DNA from: Candidatus Methylomirabilota bacterium
Lineage (GTDB): Bacteria; Methylomirabilota; Methylomirabilia; Rokubacteriales; CSP1-6
Length of the DNA stretch: 32,075 nt
Assembly: GCA_036001065.1 (NCBI GenBank)
Contig: DASYUQ010000114.1
Coordinates: forward strand, 1 to 32,075
Reading direction: 5' to 3'
Shown here: positions 14,129-20,848 of the stretch, one piece after another
Position numbering within the stretch: the first letter of the stretch is position 1
How the letters are laid out: each line of letters opens with the position of its first letter
Notes under the pieces: model-generated
What the model saw: the letters and a program-made list of their open reading frames with translations, nothing else
What the model was told of the DNA's origin: nothing
The model's database searches: none
Program-made: the position numbers and the translations under genes

Positions 14129-15085
14129 TCAGGTGACTTTCTCCGGCGAGTTCGTCGTTGCCACCTGGTTCTTGCCCGCCCGCTTGGCGGTGTAGAGGGC
14201 TTCGTCGGCGACCCGCACCAGGTCCTCGGAGGTCGACACCTCGTCGTCGGGCAGGCTCGCGATCCCGAAGCTCGCGGTGATGGAACGGCCGTGCGAGAAG
14301 GGAAAGGTCGAGACGACCTGCCGGATGCGGTCCGCGTAGAGTCGCGCGCCGGCGCGGGAGGTCTCGACCAGGAGCACCACGAACTCGTCGCCGCCGTAAC
14401 GGGCCACGACGTTGATGCCCCGCGAGTGCTTGACCAGGATCTGCGCGACCTCCCGCAGCGTCTCGTCGCCGACGGCGTGGCCCAGCTCGTCGTTGACCGC
14501 CTTGAACCCGTCGAGGTCCATGAGGACCACCGAGACCGGGTGGTTGAAGCGCCGATGGCGTTGCATCTCCTCCTCGAGCCGGATCGAGAAGAAGCGGCGG
14601 TTGTACAGCCCGGTCACCTCGTCCTTGAACGAGGTCTCCTTCAGCCGGGTGTTGGTGGACTCCAGCTCCCGGTAGGCGGCGTCCAGCCGGCTGGCGAAGC
14701 TGTTGATCTCCGCCGCCTGCTGCTCGATCGTCTCCAGCATCTTGGCGACCGTCTGGATGAGCGTGCCCACGTCGTCCTTGCGGTGCTCGAACTCGCCGAT
14801 CCGCCCCTCGTCGGCCAGCATCTGCGCCATCCGGGCCACGCTGCGCCCGAGGTCCCAGATCACGTAGCCGCCGGCGATGATCGCGAGCAGAGTGAACAGC
14901 AGCAGGGCGTGCAGGCCGAAGAACCGGGCCAGATCGGGGAGGCCCAAATGCGGCAGCACGTAACTGTACGACACATAAGCCAGGACCAGGACGGGCAGCA
15001 CCGAGGAAAGCGTGAGCGCGACCAACACCTGATGTCTGAGCCGCTGCCCCGCCGACCCTACGTCAGACGCGGCCTTCCCCGGCAT
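14129..15085 (-). CDS. Membrane-bound diguanylate cyclase (GGDEF)
   Basis: A 318-residue protein with two N-terminal membrane helices (about 17-38 and 58-76), a linker helix of HAMP-like character, and a C-terminal GGDEF domain (about 155-310). Visible in the last: DEVTGLYNRRFF, MDLDGFKAVNDELGHAVGD and RYGGDEF, with GGDEF intact at 231-235, so cyclase activity is expected. The inhibitory site preceding it reads RGIN rather than RxxD, so product inhibition may be weak. The ATG at 15085 is chosen because a TTGACA-17-AATAAT promoter ends 9 nt upstream of it. A GTG at 15115 would lie upstream of that transcription start. Confidence 0.9.
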   Translation of the reverse strand: MPGKAASDVGSAGQRLRHQVLVALTLSSVLPVLVLAYVSYSYVLPHLGLPDLARFFGLHALLLFTLLAIIAGGYVIWDLGRSVARMAQMLADEGRIGEFEHRKDDVGTLIQTVAKMLETIEQQAAEINSFASRLDAAYRELESTNTRLKETSFKDEVTGLYNRRFFSIRLEEEMQRHRRFNHPVSVVLMDLDGFKAVNDELGHAVGDETLREVAQILVKHSRGINVVARYGGDEFVVLLVETSRAGARLYADRIRQVVSTFPFSHGRSITASFGIASLPDDEVSTSEDLVRVADEALYTAKRAGKNQVATTNSPEKVT

Positions 15086-15094
15086 ATAAAGACG

Positions 15095-15123
15095 ATTATT
15101 CTGTTGCCGGCTCACACTGTCAA
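15095..15123 (-). promoter_or_regulatory. Sigma70-type promoter of the GGDEF/HD-GYP operon, near-leaderless
   Basis: Reading the minus strand: TTGACA (15123-15118), a 17-nt spacer, then AATAAT (15100-15095). The -35 is a perfect consensus match and the -10 matches at five of six positions. The predicted transcription start is 1-3 nt before the ATG at 15085. The TusA-like ATG at 15123 on the other strand lies within the -35 box. Confidence 0.65.
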
Positions 15124-15380
15124 TGTCAGAATTTCACCGGACGATGATCGTCACGCCCGACAAGAAAATCGACTGCATCGGCCTCTTTTGCCCGATGCCG
15201 GTGCTGAAGGTCCGTGAAGCGCTGAAGCCGATGGCGGCCGGGCAGTCTCTGGAGATGCTGTCCGACGATCCTGCCTCCGAGGCGGACATGAAGAGCTGGA
15301 CGGCCCGGACGGGCCACGAGCTGCTGGCGATCGAGAGGGATGGCGCGGTCTTTCGCTTCCTCGTTCGAAAGACCAAGTAG
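15123..15380 (+). CDS. TusA/SirA-like sulfur carrier
   Basis: An 85-residue protein of the TusA family, which carries persulfide sulfur (or selenium in some lineages) on a conserved Cys. The signature IGLFCPMPVLKVREAL contains CPMP with Cys23, and the rest follows the fold: LEMLSDDPASEADMKSW and ELLAIERDGAVFRFLVRK. An alternative ATG at 15144 gives a 78-residue protein starting MIVTPDKKIDCIG, closer to typical TusA length. The gene overlaps the cysteine-desulfurase homologue downstream by 41 nt, so the two probably act together in sulfur transfer. Confidence 0.87.
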   Translation: MSEFHRTMIVTPDKKIDCIGLFCPMPVLKVREALKPMAAGQSLEMLSDDPASEADMKSWTARTGHELLAIERDGAVFRFLVRKTK

Positions 15381-16539
15381 CGGCGCCGCGGCGGGCACCC
15401 GGGTCTACCTGGACTATGCCGGGTTCTCGCCCGTGGACCCGCGCGTGGTCGCCGTGATGCGCCCGTTCCTGGAGGGCGGCGTGGGCAATCCCTCCGCGCT
15501 GCACTCGCTGGGGCTCGAGGCCCGCGCCTCGCTCGACGGCGCCCGCGCCAAGCTCGCGCGGCTCTTCGGGGGCACGCCGGTGGGCGTGATCTTCACCGCC
15601 AGCGCCACCGAGGCCAACAACCTGGCGATCAAGGGCGTGGCCCAGCGCGCGTCAGGGCGCCACGTCGTCACCTCGGCCATCGAACACGTCTCGGTGCTCA
15701 ATCCCTGCCGTGACCTCGAGAAGCTGGGCTACAGCGTGACCTACGTGGGGGTGGCCGCCGATGGACGGGTGGACCCCGGCACCGTGGAGCGCGCGCTGCG
15801 CCGCGACACGGCCGTGGTCTCGATCATGGCCGCCAACGGCGAGATCGGCACCTTCCAGCCGGTCGCCGAGATCGGGCGGCTCACTCGCGCGCGGTCCATC
15901 CCGTTTCACGTCGACGCCGTAAACGCCGCGGGCCGGATGGCTCTCTCGGTGGACGAATGCGCGATCGACCTGCTGACCCTCTCCTCGAACGACCTCTACG
16001 GGCCGCCCGGTGCCGGCGCGCTCTGGGTGCGTCCGGAGGTGAAGCTGGCGCCGGTCATCCTGGGCGGTGGCCAGGAGCGCGGGTACCGATCGGGGACCGA
16101 GAACCTGCCCGCCATCGTGGGCATGGGGGTCGCCGCCGAGCTGGCGCGGGTCGAACGCGCCACCGAGTCCGCGCGGCTCGCCCAGCTCCGCGATCGGCTC
16201 CTCGCCGCGTTGCTCGAGCGCATCCCGGGCGCGCGGGCCACCGGCGCGGTCGGCGACCGCCGTCTGCCGCATCACGCCAGCGTCGTCGTGTCGGGGGTGA
16301 AGGCCGACAGCGTCCTGCTCGAGCTCGACCTGCGGGGTGTGGCGGCCTCCTCGGGCTCCGCCTGCAACGCCCTAACCGGCGAGCCGTCGCACGTGCTGCG
16401 CGCCATCGGGTGCGACCTGCAGGCCGCGGAGGGCTCGCTTTGCTTCACGCTGGGACGGTGGACCACCGCCCCCGAGATCGACGTCACGCTCGAGGTGCTG
16501 CCGGCCATCGTCGAGCGTCTCCGTCGCCTGGCCCCCTAG
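15340..16539 (+). CDS. Cysteine desulfurase homologue (IscS/NifS-like) lacking the PLP-binding lysine
   Basis: A fold-type I aminotransferase-like protein of 399 residues aligned over its length with IscS/NifS: YLDYAGFSPVDPRV, TASATEANNLAIKG, SAIEHVSVLNPCRDLEKLGY (PLP-stacking His), HVDAVNAAGRM and GGGQERGYRSGTENLPAIVG. The mobile-loop Cys is present (SSGSACNALTGEPSHVLRA). At the PLP Schiff-base site, normally S-x-HK-x-YGPKG, it reads LSSNDLYGPPG, so Lys is replaced by Asp. A similar Asp-for-Lys IscS is known in Archaeoglobus fulgidus, reported to lack desulfurase activity and suggested to act in Fe-S cluster assembly. The ATG at 15340 lies inside the TusA-like gene; family homology begins near residue 22, so the exact start is uncertain. 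Confidence 0.85.
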   Translation: MARSFASSFERPSSGAAAGTRVYLDYAGFSPVDPRVVAVMRPFLEGGVGNPSALHSLGLEARASLDGARAKLARLFGGTPVGVIFTASATEANNLAIKGVAQRASGRHVVTSAIEHVSVLNPCRDLEKLGYSVTYVGVAADGRVDPGTVERALRRDTAVVSIMAANGEIGTFQPVAEIGRLTRARSIPFHVDAVNAAGRMALSVDECAIDLLTLSSNDLYGPPGAGALWVRPEVKLAPVILGGGQERGYRSGTENLPAIVGMGVAAELARVERATESARLAQLRDRLLAALLERIPGARATGAVGDRRLPHHASVVVSGVKADSVLLELDLRGVAASSGSACNALTGEPSHVLRAIGCDLQAAEGSLCFTLGRWTTAPEIDVTLEVLPAIVERLRRLAP

Positions 16540-16727
16540 TGCGCCTCCGGCTCACGTCGCCTCACTTCGTTCTCGGGCTCACGCAGGCTCGCCTCGCGCC
16601 GCGGCGGCGCTGCGGCTTCGCACTCCCCCGCCGATCCTCACGTACAACCGCGTACGCTCCGGTCGGCTCCTCCCTCGGGCCTCGTGATGCTCGTGATCCG
16701 GAGCCGCACAGACTGGACTGCCCTTAG
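16540..16727 (+). other. Gene-free spacer of 188 bp
   Basis: No supportable gene. It is rich in CTCAC/GGCTC-type short repeats (for example three CTCAC words between 16551 and 16580) and has a small palindrome, CGTAC (16641-16645) / GTACG (16652-16656). No clear promoter for the HAD gene is visible. Confidence 0.4.
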
Positions 16728-17417
16728 GTGCGCCTGTTCCTGTTCGACGTCGATGGCACCCTGCTCAACGCGCGCGGCGCCGGCCGCCTGGCGTTCGGGC
16801 GCGCGCTCGAAGCCGTATACGGGACGGCCGCGCCCGTCGACCGTTACGACTGGCGCGGCAGGACCGATCCGCAGATCGCCTTCGACCTCATGCGGGCGGC
16901 GGGGCTGACCGACGGCGAGATTGCCGCGCGGCTGGACACGTTCTTCGAGGCGTACGCGGGCGAGCTGGAGAAGGCGTTGGGCGACGGCGGTCGCGTCGAG
17001 GTGATGCCCGGCGCCGAGGAGGTCGTGAGGCGGCTCGGCGCCCGCGAGGACGCGCTGGTCGGGCTGCTCACCGGCAACATCGAGCGCGGCGCCCGCGCCA
17101 AGCTCCGGCCGACCGGCCTGCTGCCCTGGTTTCGGGTGGGCGCCTACGGGTCCGACGACGCCGACCGCCGGCGGCTTCCGGCCGTGGCCTGCGCGCGGGC
17201 GCGGGCGCTGACCGGTCGCGAGTTCCCCTTCGACCGCGTGACGATCATCGGCGACACGCCGCTGGACGTGGACTGCGCCCGCGCCTGCGGCGCCCGCGCC
17301 GTCGTGGTCGCCACCGGCCACCATCCCGCCGCCGAGCTGGCCGCCTGCACGCCCGACCTGCTGTTCACGGACCTCGGCGACGTCGACCGCGTGCTGGGCG
17401 CGCTGACGCACGCATGA
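16728..17417 (+). CDS. HAD-superfamily phosphatase (phosphoglycolate phosphatase-like)
   Basis: A 229-residue HAD hydrolase. Motif I FLFDVDGTLL holds the nucleophile Asp7 and acid/base Asp9, motif II is LLTGN (about 117), a Lys/Arg-rich segment follows (RGARAKLRP), and motif III is GDTPLDVDCAR (about 175-185). A helical cap (about 15-95) marks subfamily I, as in phosphoglycolate phosphatase Gph. The GTG start is the first codon before motif I. Its end overlaps the next gene as ATGA, so the two are translationally coupled. Substrate uncertain within small phosphorylated metabolites. Confidence 0.87.
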   Translation: MRLFLFDVDGTLLNARGAGRLAFGRALEAVYGTAAPVDRYDWRGRTDPQIAFDLMRAAGLTDGEIAARLDTFFEAYAGELEKALGDGGRVEVMPGAEEVVRRLGAREDALVGLLTGNIERGARAKLRPTGLLPWFRVGAYGSDDADRRRLPAVACARARALTGREFPFDRVTIIGDTPLDVDCARACGARAVVVATGHHPAAELAACTPDLLFTDLGDVDRVLGALTHA

Positions 17418-17860
17418 CGCTCATTGCGCTGTGGCTGCACGTGCTGGGCGCCGTGGTCTGGCTGGGGGGGCTCATGTACCAGGCCCACGTGCTCCGGCCC
17501 GCCGAGCCGGGGCAGGTGCAAGCCTTCGCGGAGGCGGCGCGACGCGGGCGCCCCGCCGCCTGGGCGGCGCTCGCGCTGGTGGTGTTGACCGGCTTCTACA
17601 ACGTCACCCGGCTCGGACCGCTCGAGCAGGTGATGCAGAGCCGGGCGGCGCTGGTGCTGGCCGGCAAGTTCGTGCTGGTGCTGGTCGTGATCACGCTGAC
17701 CGCGCAGCGCGACTTCGCCCAGGTCCCCCGGCTCCGCCGCGCGCTCGGCGGCGCCGAGGACCCCGCGCCGGCGCTGCGGGCGATCGCCTGGCTCGACCGC
17801 CTGGCGCTGCTCCTCGGCGCCATCATCGTCTACCTGGGCCTCGCCATCTCCCGCAGCTGA
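17414..17860 (+). CDS. CopD-like four-helix membrane protein
   Basis: A 148-residue integral membrane protein with four hydrophobic helices (about 3-22, 45-65, 78-97, 125-145). It starts with WLHVLGAVVWLGGLMYQ, in which His and Trp-Gly-Gly resemble the first helix of CopD/YebZ-type copper-resistance proteins, and contains GRPAAWAALALVVLTGFYN. It probably sits in the cytoplasmic membrane and may bind copper or haem. The ATG overlaps the HAD stop. A 7-bp hairpin CCCGCAG/CTGCGGG (17850-17867) spans its stop codon but has no T-tract. Confidence 0.72.
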   Translation: MTLIALWLHVLGAVVWLGGLMYQAHVLRPAEPGQVQAFAEAARRGRPAAWAALALVVLTGFYNVTRLGPLEQVMQSRAALVLAGKFVLVLVVITLTAQRDFAQVPRLRRALGGAEDPAPALRAIAWLDRLALLLGAIIVYLGLAISRS

Positions 17861-17934
17861 CTGCGGGCCCCGGGTGTCTGCCGGTGGCCGTGGCGCCGGG
17901 GCGGGGGGGGCGGGGACCCTCGGAGACCCGTGTT

Positions 17935-18333
17935 TCAGGGCATCATCGAGTAGTTGGCGGCCGCGCCATAGTGACCCGAGTTCCGCACGGTCACCATGCC
18001 GACGCCGTAGGCGCGCGCCTTCTCGATGCACCGCCGCATCGCCAGCGTGGAGACGTAGTGGCCGAGCCCCTTCTGGCCGTCGAACAGGCCGGTGGCCATG
18101 TCGTCGCGGACGACGGTCGGCTCGGCGTCCATGCCGATGTAGCCGACCTGCCAGAGGTCGTGGTACCGCGGCAGCATGCCGATGCCGTGGGAATCGACGC
18201 CACGCAGATCGGTGCGCACCATGAGGTCCGCGGTGATCTCCGCGGCCGGGCGCGGCATCTTCATGGCCCCCAGCGCGTCGACGATGAAGTCACGGAGCCG
18301 GGCGGGGGTGACGAGGACGGGAGTGTCAGCCAT
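17935..18333 (-). pseudogene. Truncated malate/L-lactate dehydrogenase (Ldh2 family)
   Basis: 132 codons match the N-terminal third of NAD-dependent malate/L-lactate dehydrogenases of the Ldh2/YlbC family (about 350 residues): RTDLRGVDSHGIGMLPRY, the DGQKGLGHYVS segment and RNSGHYGAAANYSMMP. The frame stops at TGA in the segment that normally continues as MMALxH. Restoring one base after ATGATG gives MMALKHG, so a 1-nt deletion is likely. A few bases later homology ends entirely at a C-rich run, and the NAD-binding core is gone. The catalytic enzyme is therefore not made. It follows the Fno gene and may once have been part of that operon. Confidence 0.75.
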
Positions 18334-18363
18334 GGGCGGTCTCCTTGGGCGAAGGTCGCGAGC

Positions 18364-19008
18364 TCAGAGGCCGGTGATCTTGAGGCCGGCGCTCTTGCGC
18401 TGGTAGCGGCGGTTGATGGCGGCGAGCAGGGCGGTGATCCCCTCCAGCGGTCCCGCGTTCGAGAGCGGGCCCACGTCGATGCCCCGGAGCCCCATGGAGG
18501 CCCCCAGCTCGGCCACCGTCCGCTTGGCCTCGGCGTCGTCGCCGCAGAGCAGCAGATCGCAGTCGATGGCCTGGTCCGTCTCCGCCAGCTCGTGGGCGGC
18601 GATGTGGTGGAAGGCGGCGACCACCTTCGCCTCGGGCAGGAGCTGCTGGGCTTCTTCGGCCGAGGAGCCGACGGCGGGCGGCGTGAACAGGCGCGGGCCG
18701 CCGAAGCTGAGGGCGACGACCGTGCTGATGACGACCTTGCCGCGGCAGCCCTCGCGCACCTGGGACAGCGTCGAGGCGAGGCCCAGGGCAGGCAGCGCGA
18801 CGACGATCACCTGGCCGAGGCCCGCCGCCTCGTCATTGGTGTGGCCGATGATCGCGAGTTTCCGGGTCCGCTCCCGCAGATCGGCGGCCTTGGCGCGGGC
18901 GCGCTCGGCGTCGCGGGAGCCGATGATGATGGAGTGGCCGGCGAGCGCCCAGCGCGCCCCCAGCCCCGAGCCTTCCTTGCCGGTGCCGCCGAGGATCGCG
19001 ATGTTCAC
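18364..19008 (-). CDS. npdG: F420H2:NADP oxidoreductase (NpdG/Fno)
   Basis: A 214-residue enzyme that transfers hydride between F420H2 and NADP+. The N-terminus MNIAILGGTGKEGSGLGARW is the characteristic Rossmann loop of Fno/NpdG, followed by IIIGSRDAERARA (the SR pair that recognises the NADP phosphate). Further family signatures are VIVVALP, a VAAFHHIAAHEL segment with His residues near the F420 site, and LLLCGDDAEAK. Length is normal (about 210-220). It starts 4 nt after cofE ends and is presumably in the same transcript. Confidence 0.93.
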   Translation of the reverse strand: MNIAILGGTGKEGSGLGARWALAGHSIIIGSRDAERARAKAADLRERTRKLAIIGHTNDEAAGLGQVIVVALPALGLASTLSQVREGCRGKVVISTVVALSFGGPRLFTPPAVGSSAEEAQQLLPEAKVVAAFHHIAAHELAETDQAIDCDLLLCGDDAEAKRTVAELGASMGLRGIDVGPLSNAGPLEGITALLAAINRRYQRKSAGLKITGL

Positions 19009-19012
19009 GGGC

Positions 19013-19765
19013 TCACCGGAAGAGATCGCGCGCGGGATCGCGCAGGAGCGGCTTGGATCCCTCCTCGCCCGGCGCCAGCCGGAGCCCGCGGACGATGGCC
19101 ACCGGAATCCGGTCGAGCTTGCCCATCACCACCTCGGCCGCGCCCGCCAGCTCGTCGGCCAGGGCCAGGATCGTCGCCTGCAGCTCGCGCCCCGCGGGGT
19201 CGCGCTCGCCCAGGTAGCTGCGCAGGGGCGCGACGCCGCTGACCCCGATCGCGACGTTGGTCAGGCCCTCGCGCCAGGGCCGGCCGAAGGTGTCGGCGAT
19301 GATGATGGCGGGTTCGACGCCCGCCCGCTCCCGCACCGCCTCGCGCAGCCGCCGGGCCGAGCGGTCGGGATCCTCGGGCAGGAGCGCCACCCAGTCGCGC
19401 TCGACGTTGGATTGGTCGACGCCGGCATTGGCGCAGATCCATCCGTGGTGCGTCTCCGCGATGAGCACGCCCCGGTCCATCCGCACGATGCGGCGGCACT
19501 CGCGCAGGATCACCTCCACCAGACGCGCGTCGCGGCCCAGCTGGGCGGCCATCGCGACCGCGGCGGGCGAGGGCGTCACGTCGTCGAGCCTCACCAGCCG
19601 GCCCTCGGCCTTGGACACGATCTTCTGGCCGATCACGAGGAGGTCGCCGTCCAGGAGCGGCGTGGCCTGGGCCGCGGCCGCCTCGACGATCAGGCGCCCC
19701 AGGTCGTCGCCGGGATGGATCTCGCCGATGCCCTGGACGCCGATGACCTCGAATCGCGGCGGCAT
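19013..19765 (-). CDS. cofE: F420-0:gamma-glutamyl ligase
   Basis: A 250-residue CofE/FbiB N-domain protein, which adds L-glutamate residues to F420-0 using GTP and divalent metal. Visible: FEVIGVQGIGEIHPGDDL at the start, DGDLLVIGQKIVSKAEGRLV, HHGWICANAGVDQSNV, and IIIADTFGRPWREGLTNVAIG, all typical of CofE. It lacks the C-terminal nitroreductase domain found in mycobacterial FbiB, so dehydro-F420 reduction, if needed, is done elsewhere. Its ATG overlaps, as TGATG, the end of a frame left by a duplicated cofC tail, suggesting that cofC and cofE once abutted. Confidence 0.94.
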   Translation of the reverse strand: MPPRFEVIGVQGIGEIHPGDDLGRLIVEAAAAQATPLLDGDLLVIGQKIVSKAEGRLVRLDDVTPSPAAVAMAAQLGRDARLVEVILRECRRIVRMDRGVLIAETHHGWICANAGVDQSNVERDWVALLPEDPDRSARRLREAVRERAGVEPAIIIADTFGRPWREGLTNVAIGVSGVAPLRSYLGERDPAGRELQATILALADELAGAAEVVMGKLDRIPVAIVRGLRLAPGEEGSKPLLRDPARDLFR

Positions 19766-20280
19766 CAGGTTATGTCGGAGGGGGCCTCGACGGCCCCCTC
19801 CGAGGCCTCCCCCAAAACAGGATTGCGCCGGCCAAGCCGGCGCTCGGGTTCGTCCGACGCCAGACGCGCGGCGATCATCCAGCGGGCGGCGACGCGGCCG
19901 CTTTCGGTGGTGATGCCCTCGCGGAGCGGGCTGGGCATCAGGCTAATCGGAGGGGGCCTGGGCGGCCCCCTCCGAGGCCTCCCCCAGAACAGGATTGCGC
20001 CGGCCAAGCCGGCGCTCGGGATCGGCCGACGCCAGACGCGCGGCGATCATCCAGCGGGCGGCGAGACGACCGAATTGGGTGGCGATGCCCTCGCGGAGCA
20101 GGGTGCACCTCGGTCAGTCGGAGGGGGTCTCGGCAGCCCCCTCCGAGACCTCCCAGAGAACAGGATTGCGCCGGCCAAGCCGGCGCTCGGGTTCGTCCGG
20201 CGCCAGACGGGCGGCGATCGGCCAGCGGGCGAGGAGGCGGCCGCTCTCCGTGTGGGCACCTTCGCGGAGCAGGGCGAGCA
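19763..20280 (-). repeat. Three tandem ~172-bp copies of the cofC 3' end with palindromic hairpins
   Basis: Copies begin near 19763, 19936 and 20108; the shared GGAGGGGG block starts at 19777, 19949 and 20120, giving periods of 172 and 171 bp. Each carries hairpin 2 (GGAGGGGGCC/GGCCCCCTCC, slightly altered in copy 3), a linker, hairpin 1 (GCGCCGGC, CAA, GCCGGCGC) and about 95 bp that on the minus strand reads REG-x-x-TESGR...ARW...ERRLGRRNPVL. The copy at 20108 is the real 3' end of cofC. The other two fill the 348-bp gap between cofC and cofE and contain no independent gene. The two extra copies are more similar to each other than to the cofC copy. Confidence 0.8.
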
Positions 20281-20848
20281 GGTCGTCGGCGTTGTCGATG
20301 TCGAGGCTCAACCCCGGGAGCGACAGCACCCGGGGAGCCAGGCCGCGCCGACGGGCCGCGGCGAGATGATTTTCGAACGAGGGCTCGCCGAACGTGAGCG
20401 GCATGGCCGCGGGCGGCGTCAGGGCCACGCCATTCGTGCCCAGCCCCGACCGCGAGGGCACCAGGACTGCGGCCGGCGCGCGCTCGGCGACGAGCGCCCT
20501 GAGGGCCTCGATCTCGTCCGCGCTCACGCAGGGAACGTCGCCGGGCACGGTGAGGAATGCGCGCGCCCCGCGCTGCTCCGCCGTCGCCTGGGCCAGCGCG
20601 ACCGCCGCGGTGTGCCCGCGGTTCTCCGCCTCACTGAGCGCCTCCACCCCGAACTCGCGGGCGATGACCGTCACCCCGGCCTCCCGCGTCACCACCCAGA
20701 CGCGGTCGAGGCGCGCCGCCGTCAGCACTTTTAGAACATCCCGCAGCATGGCCCGGGCCAGCTCCGCCCGCTCCTCGGGCTCGAGCACGCGCACCAGCCG
20801 TTGCTTGGCGTTGACGAGGTCCTTCACGGGCACCGCCGCGACGATCAT
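20114..20848 (-). CDS. cofC: CofC-type guanylyltransferase, with repeat-encoded C-terminal tail
   Basis: A 244-residue nucleotidyltransferase that activates 2-phospholactate, phosphoenolpyruvate or 3-phosphoglycerate with GTP for F420 side-chain addition; which one cannot be read from the sequence. MIVAAVPVKDLVNAKQRL is the family N-terminus (LxNAKxRL loop); FLTVPGDVPCVS and SRSGLGTNGVAL are the nucleotide and metal-binding segments, and LDIDNADDLLALL ends the catalytic core near 194. Residues about 195-244 are encoded by a unit of the tandem repeat array and include ERRLGRRNPVL. The tail may be dispensable. ATG overlaps the cofD stop (ATGA). Confidence 0.92.
   Translation of the reverse strand: MIVAAVPVKDLVNAKQRLVRVLEPEERAELARAMLRDVLKVLTAARLDRVWVVTREAGVTVIAREFGVEALSEAENRGHTAAVALAQATAEQRGARAFLTVPGDVPCVSADEIEALRALVAERAPAAVLVPSRSGLGTNGVALTPPAAMPLTFGEPSFENHLAAARRRGLAPRVLSLPGLSLDIDNADDLLALLREGAHTESGRLLARWPIAARLAPDEPERRLGRRNPVLWEVSEGAAETPSD

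Noticed and set aside
17850-17867. Intrinsic terminator after the CopD-like gene
   Set aside because: The 7-bp GC hairpin is perfect but includes the stop codon in its loop and has no T-tract, so it was mentioned with the gene and not called as a terminator.
19763-20280. CRISPR array
   Set aside because: The repeat units are about 172 bp, contiguous without unique spacers, and encode the cofC tail.
18413-20734. 773-codon open frame on the plus strand across npdG, cofE and cofC
   Set aside because: Runs antisense to three well-supported F420 genes and reads through the repeat array; low-complexity composition.
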